Source: a virus
Length of the DNA: 34,967 bases
Virus record (IMG/VR): IMGVR_UViG_3300027901_000016
Coordinates: 1 to 34,967 of that record
Reading direction: 5' to 3' (one strand)
The notes under the pieces: generated by a model
Seen by the model: the letters and a program-made list of their open reading frames with translations, nothing else
Databases searched by the model: none
Told to the model about the DNA's origin: nothing
Shown: one piece after another, positions 29,381 to 34,967 of the stretch
Position numbering within the stretch: position 1 is the stretch's first letter
Layout: each line of letters starts with the position of its first letter
Program-made: the position numbers and the translations under genes

Positions 29381-30233
29381 TATTTCAGTCGTTGAGAACG
29401 GGAACAAATACGAAATACCTGATCTAAATGGTCGCAGAGTCCCCCGGGTCAGCACAGTAACAGGACTCCTAGACAAATCCCGTCCCCTTATGTATTGGTC
29501 TGCAAAGATCACAGCGGCTTATGCAGTCAATCAAATCCAGAGAATAAAAGATGGTGAGCTGACTTTTGAAGACATAACCTCCATGGACCTCGGAGCTTTT
29601 TACAGGGAAGCAAAGGCTGAACATGAAAAGATTTCAAAGTTGGAGAGAGATAAAGGATCCAGAGTACACGACATAGCCAAGATGATATTCAGCCAGATGA
29701 TAAAGAACAGCGACATCGAAGTCGGAGAAGTCGATCCTGACATATATGCTCCTGTAAACGGTTTGATTGATTGGATAAAGAACAATGATTTTCGCCCGGT
29801 CATGACAGAGGTCACAGTATGGAGCAAGTCATTCCGGGGATACGGTGGCAGGCTTGACGTTACTGGCCTTTACAACAAGAGGCTTCTAACTATAGACGTC
29901 AAATCTTCAAGTGGCATCTATGACGACATGAAGATTCAGGTAGCCGGTTATGATCACGCCTATGAGGAAAGAAACCCTGGTACATACACAGATGGGACTG
30001 GGATTCTAAGGCTCGACAAAGAAACAGGCATGTATGAGTTTGCAGAGTATCCTAAACATCTTACCAGGAAACACCTCGCTCAGTTCGGACACCTCTGTCT
30101 TCTATGGCATACTCTCGAGGATGCGAAAGAGATTTCCGCTGAGATCAAACAAAAGAAAAAAGAGAAAAAAAAGGAGGCGAAAAAGCAGCTTGTCAAAATA
30201 CCAAAGGACTTGCCATATCCTGATCCGTTCTAA
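29322..30233 (+). CDS. PD-(D/E)XK exonuclease (RecB/Cas4-like)
   Basis: This 303-residue protein would resect DNA ends for the RecT-like partner. Visible motifs are PRVSTVTGLLDKSRPLMYWS (entry), KGSRVHDIAK with His116, EVTVWS with Glu163, GYGGRLDVTG with Asp179, IDVKSSSG with Asp192 and Lys194, and QVAGYDHAY with Gln206, the full order of RecB-family nucleases. The start is supported by GGAGGAAGAAT, so the 59-base overlap with the previous gene is real. The C-terminus is Lys/Glu-rich and ends PYPDPF, resembling the tip of SSB proteins. Confidence 0.8.
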   Translation: MPLKQNGQKTNQKNNSKSHNISVVENGNKYEIPDLNGRRVPRVSTVTGLLDKSRPLMYWSAKITAAYAVNQIQRIKDGELTFEDITSMDLGAFYREAKAEHEKISKLERDKGSRVHDIAKMIFSQMIKNSDIEVGEVDPDIYAPVNGLIDWIKNNDFRPVMTEVTVWSKSFRGYGGRLDVTGLYNKRLLTIDVKSSSGIYDDMKIQVAGYDHAYEERNPGTYTDGTGILRLDKETGMYEFAEYPKHLTRKHLAQFGHLCLLWHTLEDAKEISAEIKQKKKEKKKEAKKQLVKIPKDLPYPDPF

Positions 30234-30235
30234 GA

Positions 30236-30634
30236 ATGGGAAAGACCGATTACAACTCCCTTAATAAAGTCATGCTTATAGGTTTTGTATCTTCTGAGAT
30301 AAAGACGGGAGAAATGAAAGATGGAGGAAGAATGTGGGCAGGCTTTCAGCTTGCTACTCTTGAGTTATTTTATGCCAGGGGAAAGTCTAAGCCTTATATT
30401 GAATATCACAATATAGTTGCCTGGGGAAATAATTCTAAAATAGCCAGAAAATTCCTAAAAAAAAACATGAGAGTTAGCATTGAGGGAAAATTGAGAAGAA
30501 AAATTTGGCACAAAGATGGAGAAAGAAAAGAAAGGGTAGAAATAGAAGCAGAACATATAACTTTTATGACAAAGGATTCTCCTCTAAAGCCTGAAAAAGA
30601 GGAGATCACTAAACTTGAAGACGATCCCTTTTAA
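30236..30634 (+). CDS. ssb: single-stranded DNA-binding protein
   Basis: This 132-residue protein has the OB-fold order of bacterial SSB: NKVMLIGFVSSEIK, then AGFQLATLELF, YIEYHNIVAWG, KKNMRVSIEGKLRRKIW, and RVEIEAEHITFM. It ends in the acidic tip LEDDPF, which in SSB proteins docks replication and repair partners. It lies two bases after the exonuclease stop with a poor ribosome site, so translation is probably coupled. Confidence 0.85.
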   Translation: MGKTDYNSLNKVMLIGFVSSEIKTGEMKDGGRMWAGFQLATLELFYARGKSKPYIEYHNIVAWGNNSKIARKFLKKNMRVSIEGKLRRKIWHKDGERKERVEIEAEHITFMTKDSPLKPEKEEITKLEDDPF

Positions 30635-30645
30635 GGAGATAAATC

Positions 30646-31239
30646 ATGGATGAACAAAATCTTTTCGGTGAGATGGATACGGTTTACAACACCCTCCACA
30701 CCCACCTGACGAAGCTAAATAACGAGATCACAAACGAGAAGAATAAGATAGAAAAGGCTAAAGAGAAAATCCTAGAGATCGAATCTGAGAGGGCCGAGGT
30801 ACTTAAGTCCATAAAGATTGTTGAATCAAAAAGAGAAGAGCCGATCGACAATGATGACACAAAGGTCATTGAACCTATTCCTGCAAACAAACATGAAGAA
30901 AATAGTATTGATGTCGAGCTGACAGAATACCTTGTGAAGCTAATGATCGAGAACAATCCTAATAGCTCCATCGTAAAGAACCTGACGTTGAAGCGGAGGG
31001 GCGATTGGATCAATTCCTGTCGCTTGATGAGGGAGAGGGATGGTCGGACCGCAGAAGAGATTAAGGCTATGATCGACTTCTCTCAGTTTGATTCCTTTTG
31101 GAAGTCAAACATTCTCAGCATGGCGAAGCTGAGGGAGAAGTTTGATCAGCTATGGTTGAAGGCAAAGAAAGATAATTTTAATGGCATCAAAGGATGGCTT
31201 GATGAAAAGAGAAGAGAAGAAAACTCCGACCCGTTCTGA
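30646..31239 (+). CDS. DnaD-like replication protein with coiled coil
   Basis: This 197-residue protein has an N-terminal coiled coil (residues about 15-65, KIEKAKEKILEIESERAEVL), a linker, and a C-terminal helical domain with RRGDWINSCRLMRERDGRTAEEI followed by FDSFWKSNILSMAKLREKFDQLW. The FWxxNIxSxxKLRxxFxxL element is typical of the end of DnaD-type and related phage replication initiators. It ends NSDPF, sharing the Asp-Pro-Phe tip with the two preceding gene products. A helicase-loading or origin-binding role is inferred. Confidence 0.6.
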   Translation: MDEQNLFGEMDTVYNTLHTHLTKLNNEITNEKNKIEKAKEKILEIESERAEVLKSIKIVESKREEPIDNDDTKVIEPIPANKHEENSIDVELTEYLVKLMIENNPNSSIVKNLTLKRRGDWINSCRLMRERDGRTAEEIKAMIDFSQFDSFWKSNILSMAKLREKFDQLWLKAKKDNFNGIKGWLDEKRREENSDPF

Positions 31240-31711
31240 ACGCTTTGCTGTAGTAATGGCGATGCTGCAGGAAACTTTCTGTCCGGAGAAGCCGATCTCT
31301 TCTAGGAAAGTTAGATTCTATGAAAAGATTCTCGAGCCTTTCTGCATAGAGGACATTGAAGACGCTGCAGAAAAGATAGCTTTCACAAAAAGGATCCATG
31401 CCTTTCCTCTTCCCGCGGACTTCCTTGCATATCTTGGAATTGACGAGAACAAGCATGATCTTGAGGGCTTGGAGCTCTGGAACGAAGCCTGTAGGTTGGC
31501 CTTTAATTCTTCCTACCCTTCTGAAAATGAAACCCTGAACAGGGCGATAGAGATTGCCTTTGGAAGTTGGAGAGACTTCGGAGAAACAGACCCTAACAAT
31601 ACTTTTGACAGGCATCACTTCATAGGTGTTTACAAGATGATGATGGCTGAAGAGCAGGATAAGAAAAGGCTGACAGAAGACAAGGGCAAACTTTTGGAGA
31701 GTAAGAAATGA
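31202..31711 (+). CDS. possible helicase loader (G39P-like)
   Basis: The start is taken at the ATG behind AAAGGATGGCTTG, giving 169 residues; the longer frame at 31181 lacks a ribosome site. The first part (RFAVVMAMLQETFCPEKPISSRKVRFYEKILEPF, IEDIEDAAEKIAFTKRIHAFPLPADFLAYL) has the helix order of SPP1 G39P-type loaders and similar phage replication proteins, where a conserved FPxPADf ends the domain. It overlaps the DnaD-like gene by 38 bases and the next gene by four. The function is inferred from this pattern and the neighbours. Confidence 0.45.
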   Translation: MKREEKKTPTRSERFAVVMAMLQETFCPEKPISSRKVRFYEKILEPFCIEDIEDAAEKIAFTKRIHAFPLPADFLAYLGIDENKHDLEGLELWNEACRLAFNSSYPSENETLNRAIEIAFGSWRDFGETDPNNTFDRHHFIGVYKMMMAEEQDKKRLTEDKGKLLESKK

Positions 31712-31887
31712 GAGTCTCTGACTGTTGCGGTGCCAAGTGGTTCTTCTGGCGATATGGGAGGGAAGTGGTGACTCGCTGTCGTGAGTGCAACCATGTCTGT
31801 GAGTTGGTTAAAGAAGAGGATTGGAATATGGATGAAGATACTCCCGATTCTATCTTAGGAAATAAGCGATGCGAAAAGAACAAATAA
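31708..31887 (+). CDS. 59-residue Cys-rich protein
   Basis: The ATG overlaps the preceding stop (ATGA), and the frame ends inside the next gene. Cys residues occur as DCCGAKW, CRECNHVC and near the C-terminus (KRCEKN), compatible with a small zinc-binding fold. The tail is acidic (EEDWNMDEDTPD). It is real by operon logic; function unknown. Confidence 0.55.
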   Translation: MRVSDCCGAKWFFWRYGREVVTRCRECNHVCELVKEEDWNMDEDTPDSILGNKRCEKNK

Positions 31888-32198
31888 AAAAATACACTGA
31901 AATAGCAAGGCAAACATATCAAAAGGAAATGATAGAACGAACAGTCAACTGGTTTGCAGAACAGATGAAATCAGCACTTAATAAACATTTAGACAGACCT
32001 GGATGGAAAAAAGAGGGTGTCTTTTGGTTGCTCGGAAGGTTGAATGAAGAAATTGCGGAGCTTTTTAAGGCTATTGAGTTTAAGGAAACGAAAGTAAAGG
32101 TTATAAAAGAATGTGCTGATGTTGCCAACTTTGCCATGATGATAGCGGATGTTTATGAGTCGGGACATGTAGAGGAAAAGGAGAGAGATGATGAGTGA
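31869..32198 (+). CDS. MazG-like nucleotide pyrophosphohydrolase
   Basis: This 109-residue all-helical protein contains LLGRLNEEIAELFKAIEF (Glu60, Glu61, Glu64) and VIKECADVANFAMMIADV (Glu81, Asp84), the EExxE...ExxD metal-binding pattern of the MazG/dUTPase-2 superfamily. These enzymes hydrolyse nucleoside triphosphates; phage versions adjust the nucleotide or alarmone pool. The ribosome site is AGGAAATAAGCG. The end overlaps the next gene by 11 bases. Confidence 0.75.
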   Translation: MRKEQIKKYTEIARQTYQKEMIERTVNWFAEQMKSALNKHLDRPGWKKEGVFWLLGRLNEEIAELFKAIEFKETKVKVIKECADVANFAMMIADVYESGHVEEKERDDE

Positions 32199-32616
32199 AA
32201 AACTAACGAAAGAGGAGTGGAGGAAGTGGTTTACATATATTCAATTTACAAAAGAATCAAAGGAGGTAAAAATGAAAAAGTTTTTTATGTTCTTCGTTAT
32301 GTTGCTTCTTATCGTTCCTCTTGTCGCTCTTGCTCAAGATGTTGAGATTGACATTCAGTCTTATCTCAATGCTGCATCTGTCATCTTCATGACAGGAATC
32401 GGTGGTCTTTCCGTTTTAGGAATCGTCCAAGTGATCAAAACCTTTTTCAAAATGCAGGGCATTGCTGTTCGAGTTCTATCCGTTTTCGTTTCGGCTGCGG
32501 CAGTCCTCGTATATGAATTTGGACTAGGATTTCTATGGTGGAGAGCATTGATCCTGACTGTCCTTGTCACACTTGCAGCTAACGGAATCTATCTGTTCCC
32601 CAAAAAAGAAACATAA
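32188..32616 (+). CDS. holin-like membrane protein with two possible starts
   Basis: Two in-frame starts both have good ribosome sites: ATG at 32188 behind AAAGGAGAGAG (142 residues) and ATG at 32272 behind AAAGGAGGTAAAA (114 residues). The short form begins with a signal-like segment (MKKFFMFFVMLLLIVPLVALAQ) followed by two or three spans (ASVIFMTGIGGLSVLGIVQVI, VRVLSVFVSAAAVLVYEF, ALILTVLVTLAANGIYLF). The long form adds 28 charged residues. Two forms differing by a charged N-terminus are reminiscent of phage holin/antiholin pairs. No endolysin is seen nearby. Confidence 0.6.
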   Translation: MMSEKLTKEEWRKWFTYIQFTKESKEVKMKKFFMFFVMLLLIVPLVALAQDVEIDIQSYLNAASVIFMTGIGGLSVLGIVQVIKTFFKMQGIAVRVLSVFVSAAAVLVYEFGLGFLWWRALILTVLVTLAANGIYLFPKKET

Positions 32617-32978
32617 TGAGGAATCTAGGCTTAGTGGCAGCGGTAACTCTCGTCATCTCCTTTCACCTCTATCCCTATGAGGATCCAGGGTTCAAGGCCC
32701 TGAGACTTTCTTATACCGCTGCCGCTTGCCTGGATTACTGGACGACATTCTCGGTAAGCCAGGACCTAAGATTCAAAGAGCTAAACAAAATAACGAACCT
32801 ATATTGGAGATCGCCTTCTTTATTCTGTGGAATCAAAACATTAGAGCTTTACCTGGCAGATAGATTTTTCGACTTTGTTTACAAAAAGAACAAAGTCCTG
32901 GGAGTCATAACAGTTGTCGTCTTTACTGTCTTTAGAGTTATGGCGGTTAAAGATAACTTCAATGCAATCTTGAGGTGA
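32616..32978 (+). CDS. small membrane protein of unknown function
   Basis: This 120-residue protein shares a base with the preceding stop (TAATG). Hydrophobic stretches lie at both ends (LGLVAAVTLVISFHLY, VLGVITVVVFTVFRVMAV), with an amphipathic middle, and ACLDYWTTFSVSQDLRFKELN resembles the Asp...Glu-x-Asn motif of small DUF5658-like phage membrane proteins. Function unknown. It is cotranscribed with the holin-like gene. Confidence 0.6.
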   Translation: MRNLGLVAAVTLVISFHLYPYEDPGFKALRLSYTAAACLDYWTTFSVSQDLRFKELNKITNLYWRSPSLFCGIKTLELYLADRFFDFVYKKNKVLGVITVVVFTVFRVMAVKDNFNAILR

Positions 32979-32981
32979 ATT

Positions 32982-33221
32982 ATGGCCGATACAATTAAAG
33001 TCAAAGAGCTAGGCAAGTCTGAGAATAACGTATCGGGAGCTTTAGCGTTCAACTTTATGAGGAAAGATGTTGAGGGAAAGACTCCCGAACAAATAAGGCA
33101 GCTTGTCCTTAAACATATAATGGAATTGGGCAAGAATCTATTCGCCCTTCTAATGGGAAAGAAGAAGCAATGGGAGAAAGAAACAGAGGAGCTTAAGAGG
33201 TTCTTAGGCAAGGATCACTAG
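32982..33221 (+). CDS. small helical protein of unknown function
   Basis: This 79-residue protein has ribosome site GAGGTGAATT. It is helical and basic toward the end (EQIRQLVLKHIMELGKNLFALLMGKKKQWEKETEELKRFLG). The middle helix is amphipathic. No family is recognised. Confidence 0.55.
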   Translation: MADTIKVKELGKSENNVSGALAFNFMRKDVEGKTPEQIRQLVLKHIMELGKNLFALLMGKKKQWEKETEELKRFLGKDH

Positions 33222-33222
33222 A

Positions 33223-33426
33223 TTGAAACATGTTCCTCTCAGAGTTTTGTTGGCTAAAAAACTTAAATCATATCGGAAGAAAGAATATGGTTATCATCCC
33301 CTTTGTAAGACCTGTCCTATATTTAAAGTCTGCAATAATCCTCAATACAATGTCCCGGGTTTAACAGCTTTTTTATGCTATGACAGGAAAAGGTATGAAG
33401 AAAAAATCCACTCGCCGCAAGGGTAA
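33223..33426 (+). CDS. small Cys-cluster protein
   Basis: This 67-residue protein starts at TTG, with a weak AAGGATC upstream. It is basic (LAKKLKSYRKKEYGYH), then has CKTCPIFKVC and a further Cys in TAFLCYDRK; four cysteines could hold a zinc or an iron-sulfur cluster. It overlaps the next gene by 32 bases. It resembles the protein encoded at 27947 in motif only. Confidence 0.5.
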   Translation: MKHVPLRVLLAKKLKSYRKKEYGYHPLCKTCPIFKVCNNPQYNVPGLTAFLCYDRKRYEEKIHSPQG

Positions 33427-33826
33427 CGAGTTTCAGAATTGGTGTGAAAAGTGGATCAAGGATCATCATCCCGATGCCTCTATTCATAATCAAAAGACAG
33501 CGGCAAAGCTGATAAAAGTCAGGGATAAAAAGACGGGCGAATTAAAAGATGTTTGGGTTTCTCAGCGCAATGACATATTCGGCTGCATCGATCTTATCGT
33601 GATTCTACCCTTCCACAAGCCAGTATATATCCAGGCCACAGAGCATAGCGCTGTCACCAAAAGGGAGAAAGAGATGCAAAAAGTTCCCTGGAATTTTAAT
33701 TTCTGTAAGGTAGAGCTATGGCAGAAGAAGAAGCCGGGGGAGATTCATATAAAGAAACTGACAGATGATGGATTGAAAGACTGCGGTAAGATCATAAGAG
33801 GAAAGTTTTACAGGTTGGAGGGATGA
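33395..33826 (+). CDS. possible Holliday-junction-resolvase/VRR-NUC-like nuclease
   Basis: The start behind AGGAAAAGGT gives 143 residues. The pattern RRKGNEFQNWCEKWIKDHHPDASIHNQ, then NDIFGCIDLIVILP and KPVYIQATEHSAVTKREKEMQ follows the fold of Hjc/VRR-NUC-type PD-(D/E)XK enzymes: Glu in the first helix, Asp before a hydrophobic strand, then a Q-x-T strand where E/QxK is usual. The catalytic lysine is not in its normal place, so either the site is modified or the protein is inactive. A junction-resolving or DNA-repair role would fit the neighbouring recombination genes. Confidence 0.45.
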   Translation: MKKKSTRRKGNEFQNWCEKWIKDHHPDASIHNQKTAAKLIKVRDKKTGELKDVWVSQRNDIFGCIDLIVILPFHKPVYIQATEHSAVTKREKEMQKVPWNFNFCKVELWQKKKPGEIHIKKLTDDGLKDCGKIIRGKFYRLEG

Positions 33827-33887
33827 TGCGTTACTCAATTCCAGGGCAACTTTCTCCCGGAATTTCACGATCGTGGAGATCAGTAAC

Positions 33888-34091
33888 ATGACTGAATGGT
33901 GGGCCAACTGGAAAACGCTTAAACATTGTCGATGGTGTAGTAAGCCATATAGGGCTCATGTCCCCAAGGGCAGAGACGGTTTTTGTTCTCCGGCTTGTAA
34001 GCAGGCCCATTACAGAGCCTATAAAGCATACGTTACTAAAAAGAGACGTCCGGACGCGAGCTCCCGGCAGCCGATATCTAAAAATAAGTAA
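33888..34091 (+). CDS. small zinc-finger protein
   Basis: The start chosen is the ATG eight bases after TGGAG; a GTG five codons upstream is an alternative. The 67-residue product has CRWCSKPYRAHVPKGRDGFCSPACKQAHYRAYKAY, a Cys2...Cys2 treble-clef-like finger with a basic helix, well suited to nucleic-acid binding. It is the last rightward gene and ends four bases before a convergent gene. Confidence 0.6.
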   Translation: MTEWWANWKTLKHCRWCSKPYRAHVPKGRDGFCSPACKQAHYRAYKAYVTKKRRPDASSRQPISKNK

Positions 34092-34095
34092 CGCT

Positions 34096-34269
34096 TCACT
34101 TCTTGGCTCTTGTAACCTTCCCACCACCCTCAACATGATACCTCAAGTGCATGGCAGCGACGGCCCTCTCCTTTGTATCCGCACAAATCCTCTGCCCCGT
34201 CTCTTTGTTCTTGAAGCACCACTTCTCCTTACCATCAACCATCTGAGCCTTAATCTCTGTATATGGCAT
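34096..34269 (-). CDS. 57-residue basic protein of unknown function
   Basis: The ATG overlaps the previous stop (TAATG), and GGGGAGG lies 11 bases upstream. The product reads PYTEIKAQMVDGKEKWCFKN and KERAVAAMHLRYH, a strand pair and helix with a basic tail (GGGKVTRAKK). It looks like a small double-stranded-RNA or DNA-binding fold, but the family is not recognised. It ends the leftward cluster. Confidence 0.55.
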   Translation of the reverse strand: MPYTEIKAQMVDGKEKWCFKNKETGQRICADTKERAVAAMHLRYHVEGGGKVTRAKK

Positions 34270-34544
34270 TATTTTTTTTTCCTCCCCATATTTATTCTTA
34301 TCTCATCAACTTTATCATCGATCTCCTTCAGCCATACTCCTCTCTTGTCGCACCTTTCTTTGACCTCATTTTTGTAATTTTGAAAAGTCTCTAACTTGAA
34401 ATCATTCCACTCCTGGTAAAACTTCTCAAGGCTGGTTTTGTTCTTTCCATTAAGCCTTTTGATGAGAGGGACTAAACCATCTTTTATCAGGATATAAAGA
34501 GAGAGAAGAGCAACGCCCTCCGTCCCAATTCCGCTTAGATTCAT
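34269..34544 (-). CDS. holin-like or lysis-region membrane protein
   Basis: The start behind GGGAGCTTTGA gives 91 residues; the longer frame from 34595 lacks a ribosome site. One membrane span (GVALLSLYILIKDGLVPLIKRL) is followed by a charged coiled coil (EKFYQEWNDFKLETFQNYKNEVKERC). The start overlaps the preceding stop (ATGA). Phage holin or spanin-associated proteins often have this shape; the cluster continues off the window. Confidence 0.55.
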   Translation of the reverse strand: MNLSGIGTEGVALLSLYILIKDGLVPLIKRLNGKNKTSLEKFYQEWNDFKLETFQNYKNEVKERCDKRGVWLKEIDDKVDEIRINMGRKKK

Positions 34545-34966
34545 TTCAAAGCTCCCTGGAAGACTTTGAATACTCCATATCCAGCAATGGGCCATGTGAT
34601 AACCCTCTCTATTGTCTTGCTGATCTTCATCCCCCTTATCTCTTTGTCCTTTGCATAGATGACACTCTCGGCAATTTTGAGAAGATTGTCTTTTTTCTCG
34701 AGCTGCACTTCTAGCTTTTTACAATAATCGTTCTTCAAATTAAACGCTCTCTCCCATCCTAGAGCTTTAGCTTCGGCAGCGTCCCATCCTTTCATAGCCT
34801 TATCAAGCTGCGTCTCGAGGTTTCCGACTTGAAGCCTAAGATTTAGAATCTGACCATCCTTGTCCTCCTCATCGATCAGGGAGAATTGGCCCTTCAGCTC
34901 TTCAAGTTCGCTGTCCTTGATCTTGATCTCTTCCCTGTACTTCTCTGTCTTTTCTGTAAGCTCTGA
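34541..34966 (-). CDS. coiled-coil protein with C-terminal membrane anchor (partial, start outside window)
   Basis: The frame is open to the right window edge, so 141 residues of the C-terminal part are seen. Nearly all of it is heptad-like and charged (YREEIKIKDSELEELKGQ, LNLRLQVGNLETQLDKAMKGW, LEVQLEKKDNLLKIAESVI), ending in a short hydrophobic segment (VITWPIAGYGVFKVF). An ATG at 34795 exists inside but the frame continues upstream without a stop. A lysis or tail-associated role is inferred from the next gene's membrane span. Confidence 0.6.
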   Translation of the reverse strand, partial: SELTEKTEKYREEIKIKDSELEELKGQFSLIDEEDKDGQILNLRLQVGNLETQLDKAMKGWDAAEAKALGWERAFNLKNDYCKKLEVQLEKKDNLLKIAESVIYAKDKEIRGMKISKTIERVITWPIAGYGVFKVFQGALK

Positions 34967-34967
34967 T

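Noticed and set aside
33824-33892. 22-codon ORF behind GGAGGG
   Set aside because: Very short, overlaps the previous stop, and its composition shows no membrane span or motif; the purine run is probably just the end of the upstream gene.
1-34967. Circular joining of the two window ends
   Set aside because: Reading the left-edge rightward frame into the right end meets a stop within a few codons, and the right-end leftward coiled-coil gene has no continuation on the left, so the window is not a simple circle.

Overview
The window is most of the genome of a tailed bacteriophage, or a prophage-like contig, with a short-tailed (podovirus-like) body plan. The evidence is a leftward late operon in the order small terminase, large terminase, P22-type portal, scaffold, major capsid protein, small head proteins, beta-helix and adhesin proteins, head-tail adaptor, large tail-nozzle protein and tailspike. 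No tape-measure, tail-tube or sheath gene is visible. The host cannot be named from sequence. Strong AGGAGG ribosome sites, frequent TTG starts, sigma70-type promoters and Sec-type signal peptides point to a bacterial host. No integrase is seen. Two small helix-turn-helix genes sit together behind their own promoter (26.7-27.2 kb), so a lysis/lysogeny or early/late switch is possible but not shown.

Layout. Bases 1-252 hold the end of a rightward pectate-lyase-family-9-like gene that runs into the late operon tail to tail. Bases 254-20660 are the late, leftward operon. Bases 20661-20870 are a divergent control region with a promoter in each direction. Bases 20871-22273 hold a compact structured element and six small genes, five of them in an extremely AT-rich codon style. 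Bases 22274-23134 are a gene-free control region with a terminator-like structured RNA, a promoter, a cluster of TCCTATT/AATAGGA palindromes and a long AT tract; it looks like a replication origin or a multi-operator switch. Bases 23135-26436 hold an ArdC-type antirestriction gene, several small genes and, at 25021-25251, a gene-free stretch tiled with perfect hairpins. Bases 26437-27720 form a regulator region. Bases 27947-31711 are the recombination and replication module: RecT-like annealing protein, PD-(D/E)XK exonuclease, SSB, a DnaD-like protein and a possible helicase loader. Bases 31708-34091 hold nucleotide metabolism (MazG-like), membrane or holin-like proteins, a possible junction resolvase and small Cys-rich proteins. 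Bases 34096-34967 are the end of a second leftward cluster with membrane-anchored coiled-coil proteins.

How it works together (inference). After entry, rightward promoters of the form TTTACA-N16-TATAAT, two of which share an almost identical spacer, would express the antirestriction and small host-takeover genes, then the annealase/exonuclease/SSB set. The exonuclease, SSB and DnaD-like protein all end in the same Asp-Pro-Phe tip, which suggests that they dock on shared partners. The leftward promoter near 20.7 kb then drives packaging and virion genes, with GC-rich hairpins placed on either side of the small head genes next to capsid. The adhesin section has clearly been built by domain shuffling: a jelly-roll-like domain is duplicated between two proteins, a 14-unit short repeat is present, and two virion-type proteins carry Sec-like N-termini.

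The most unusual parts are the two candidate structured RNAs (20896-20996 and 25021-25251), the palindrome cluster with AT tract (22.6-23.0 kb), and the shared Asp-Pro-Phe tips. Function assignments rest on reading motifs by eye; no database search was run.
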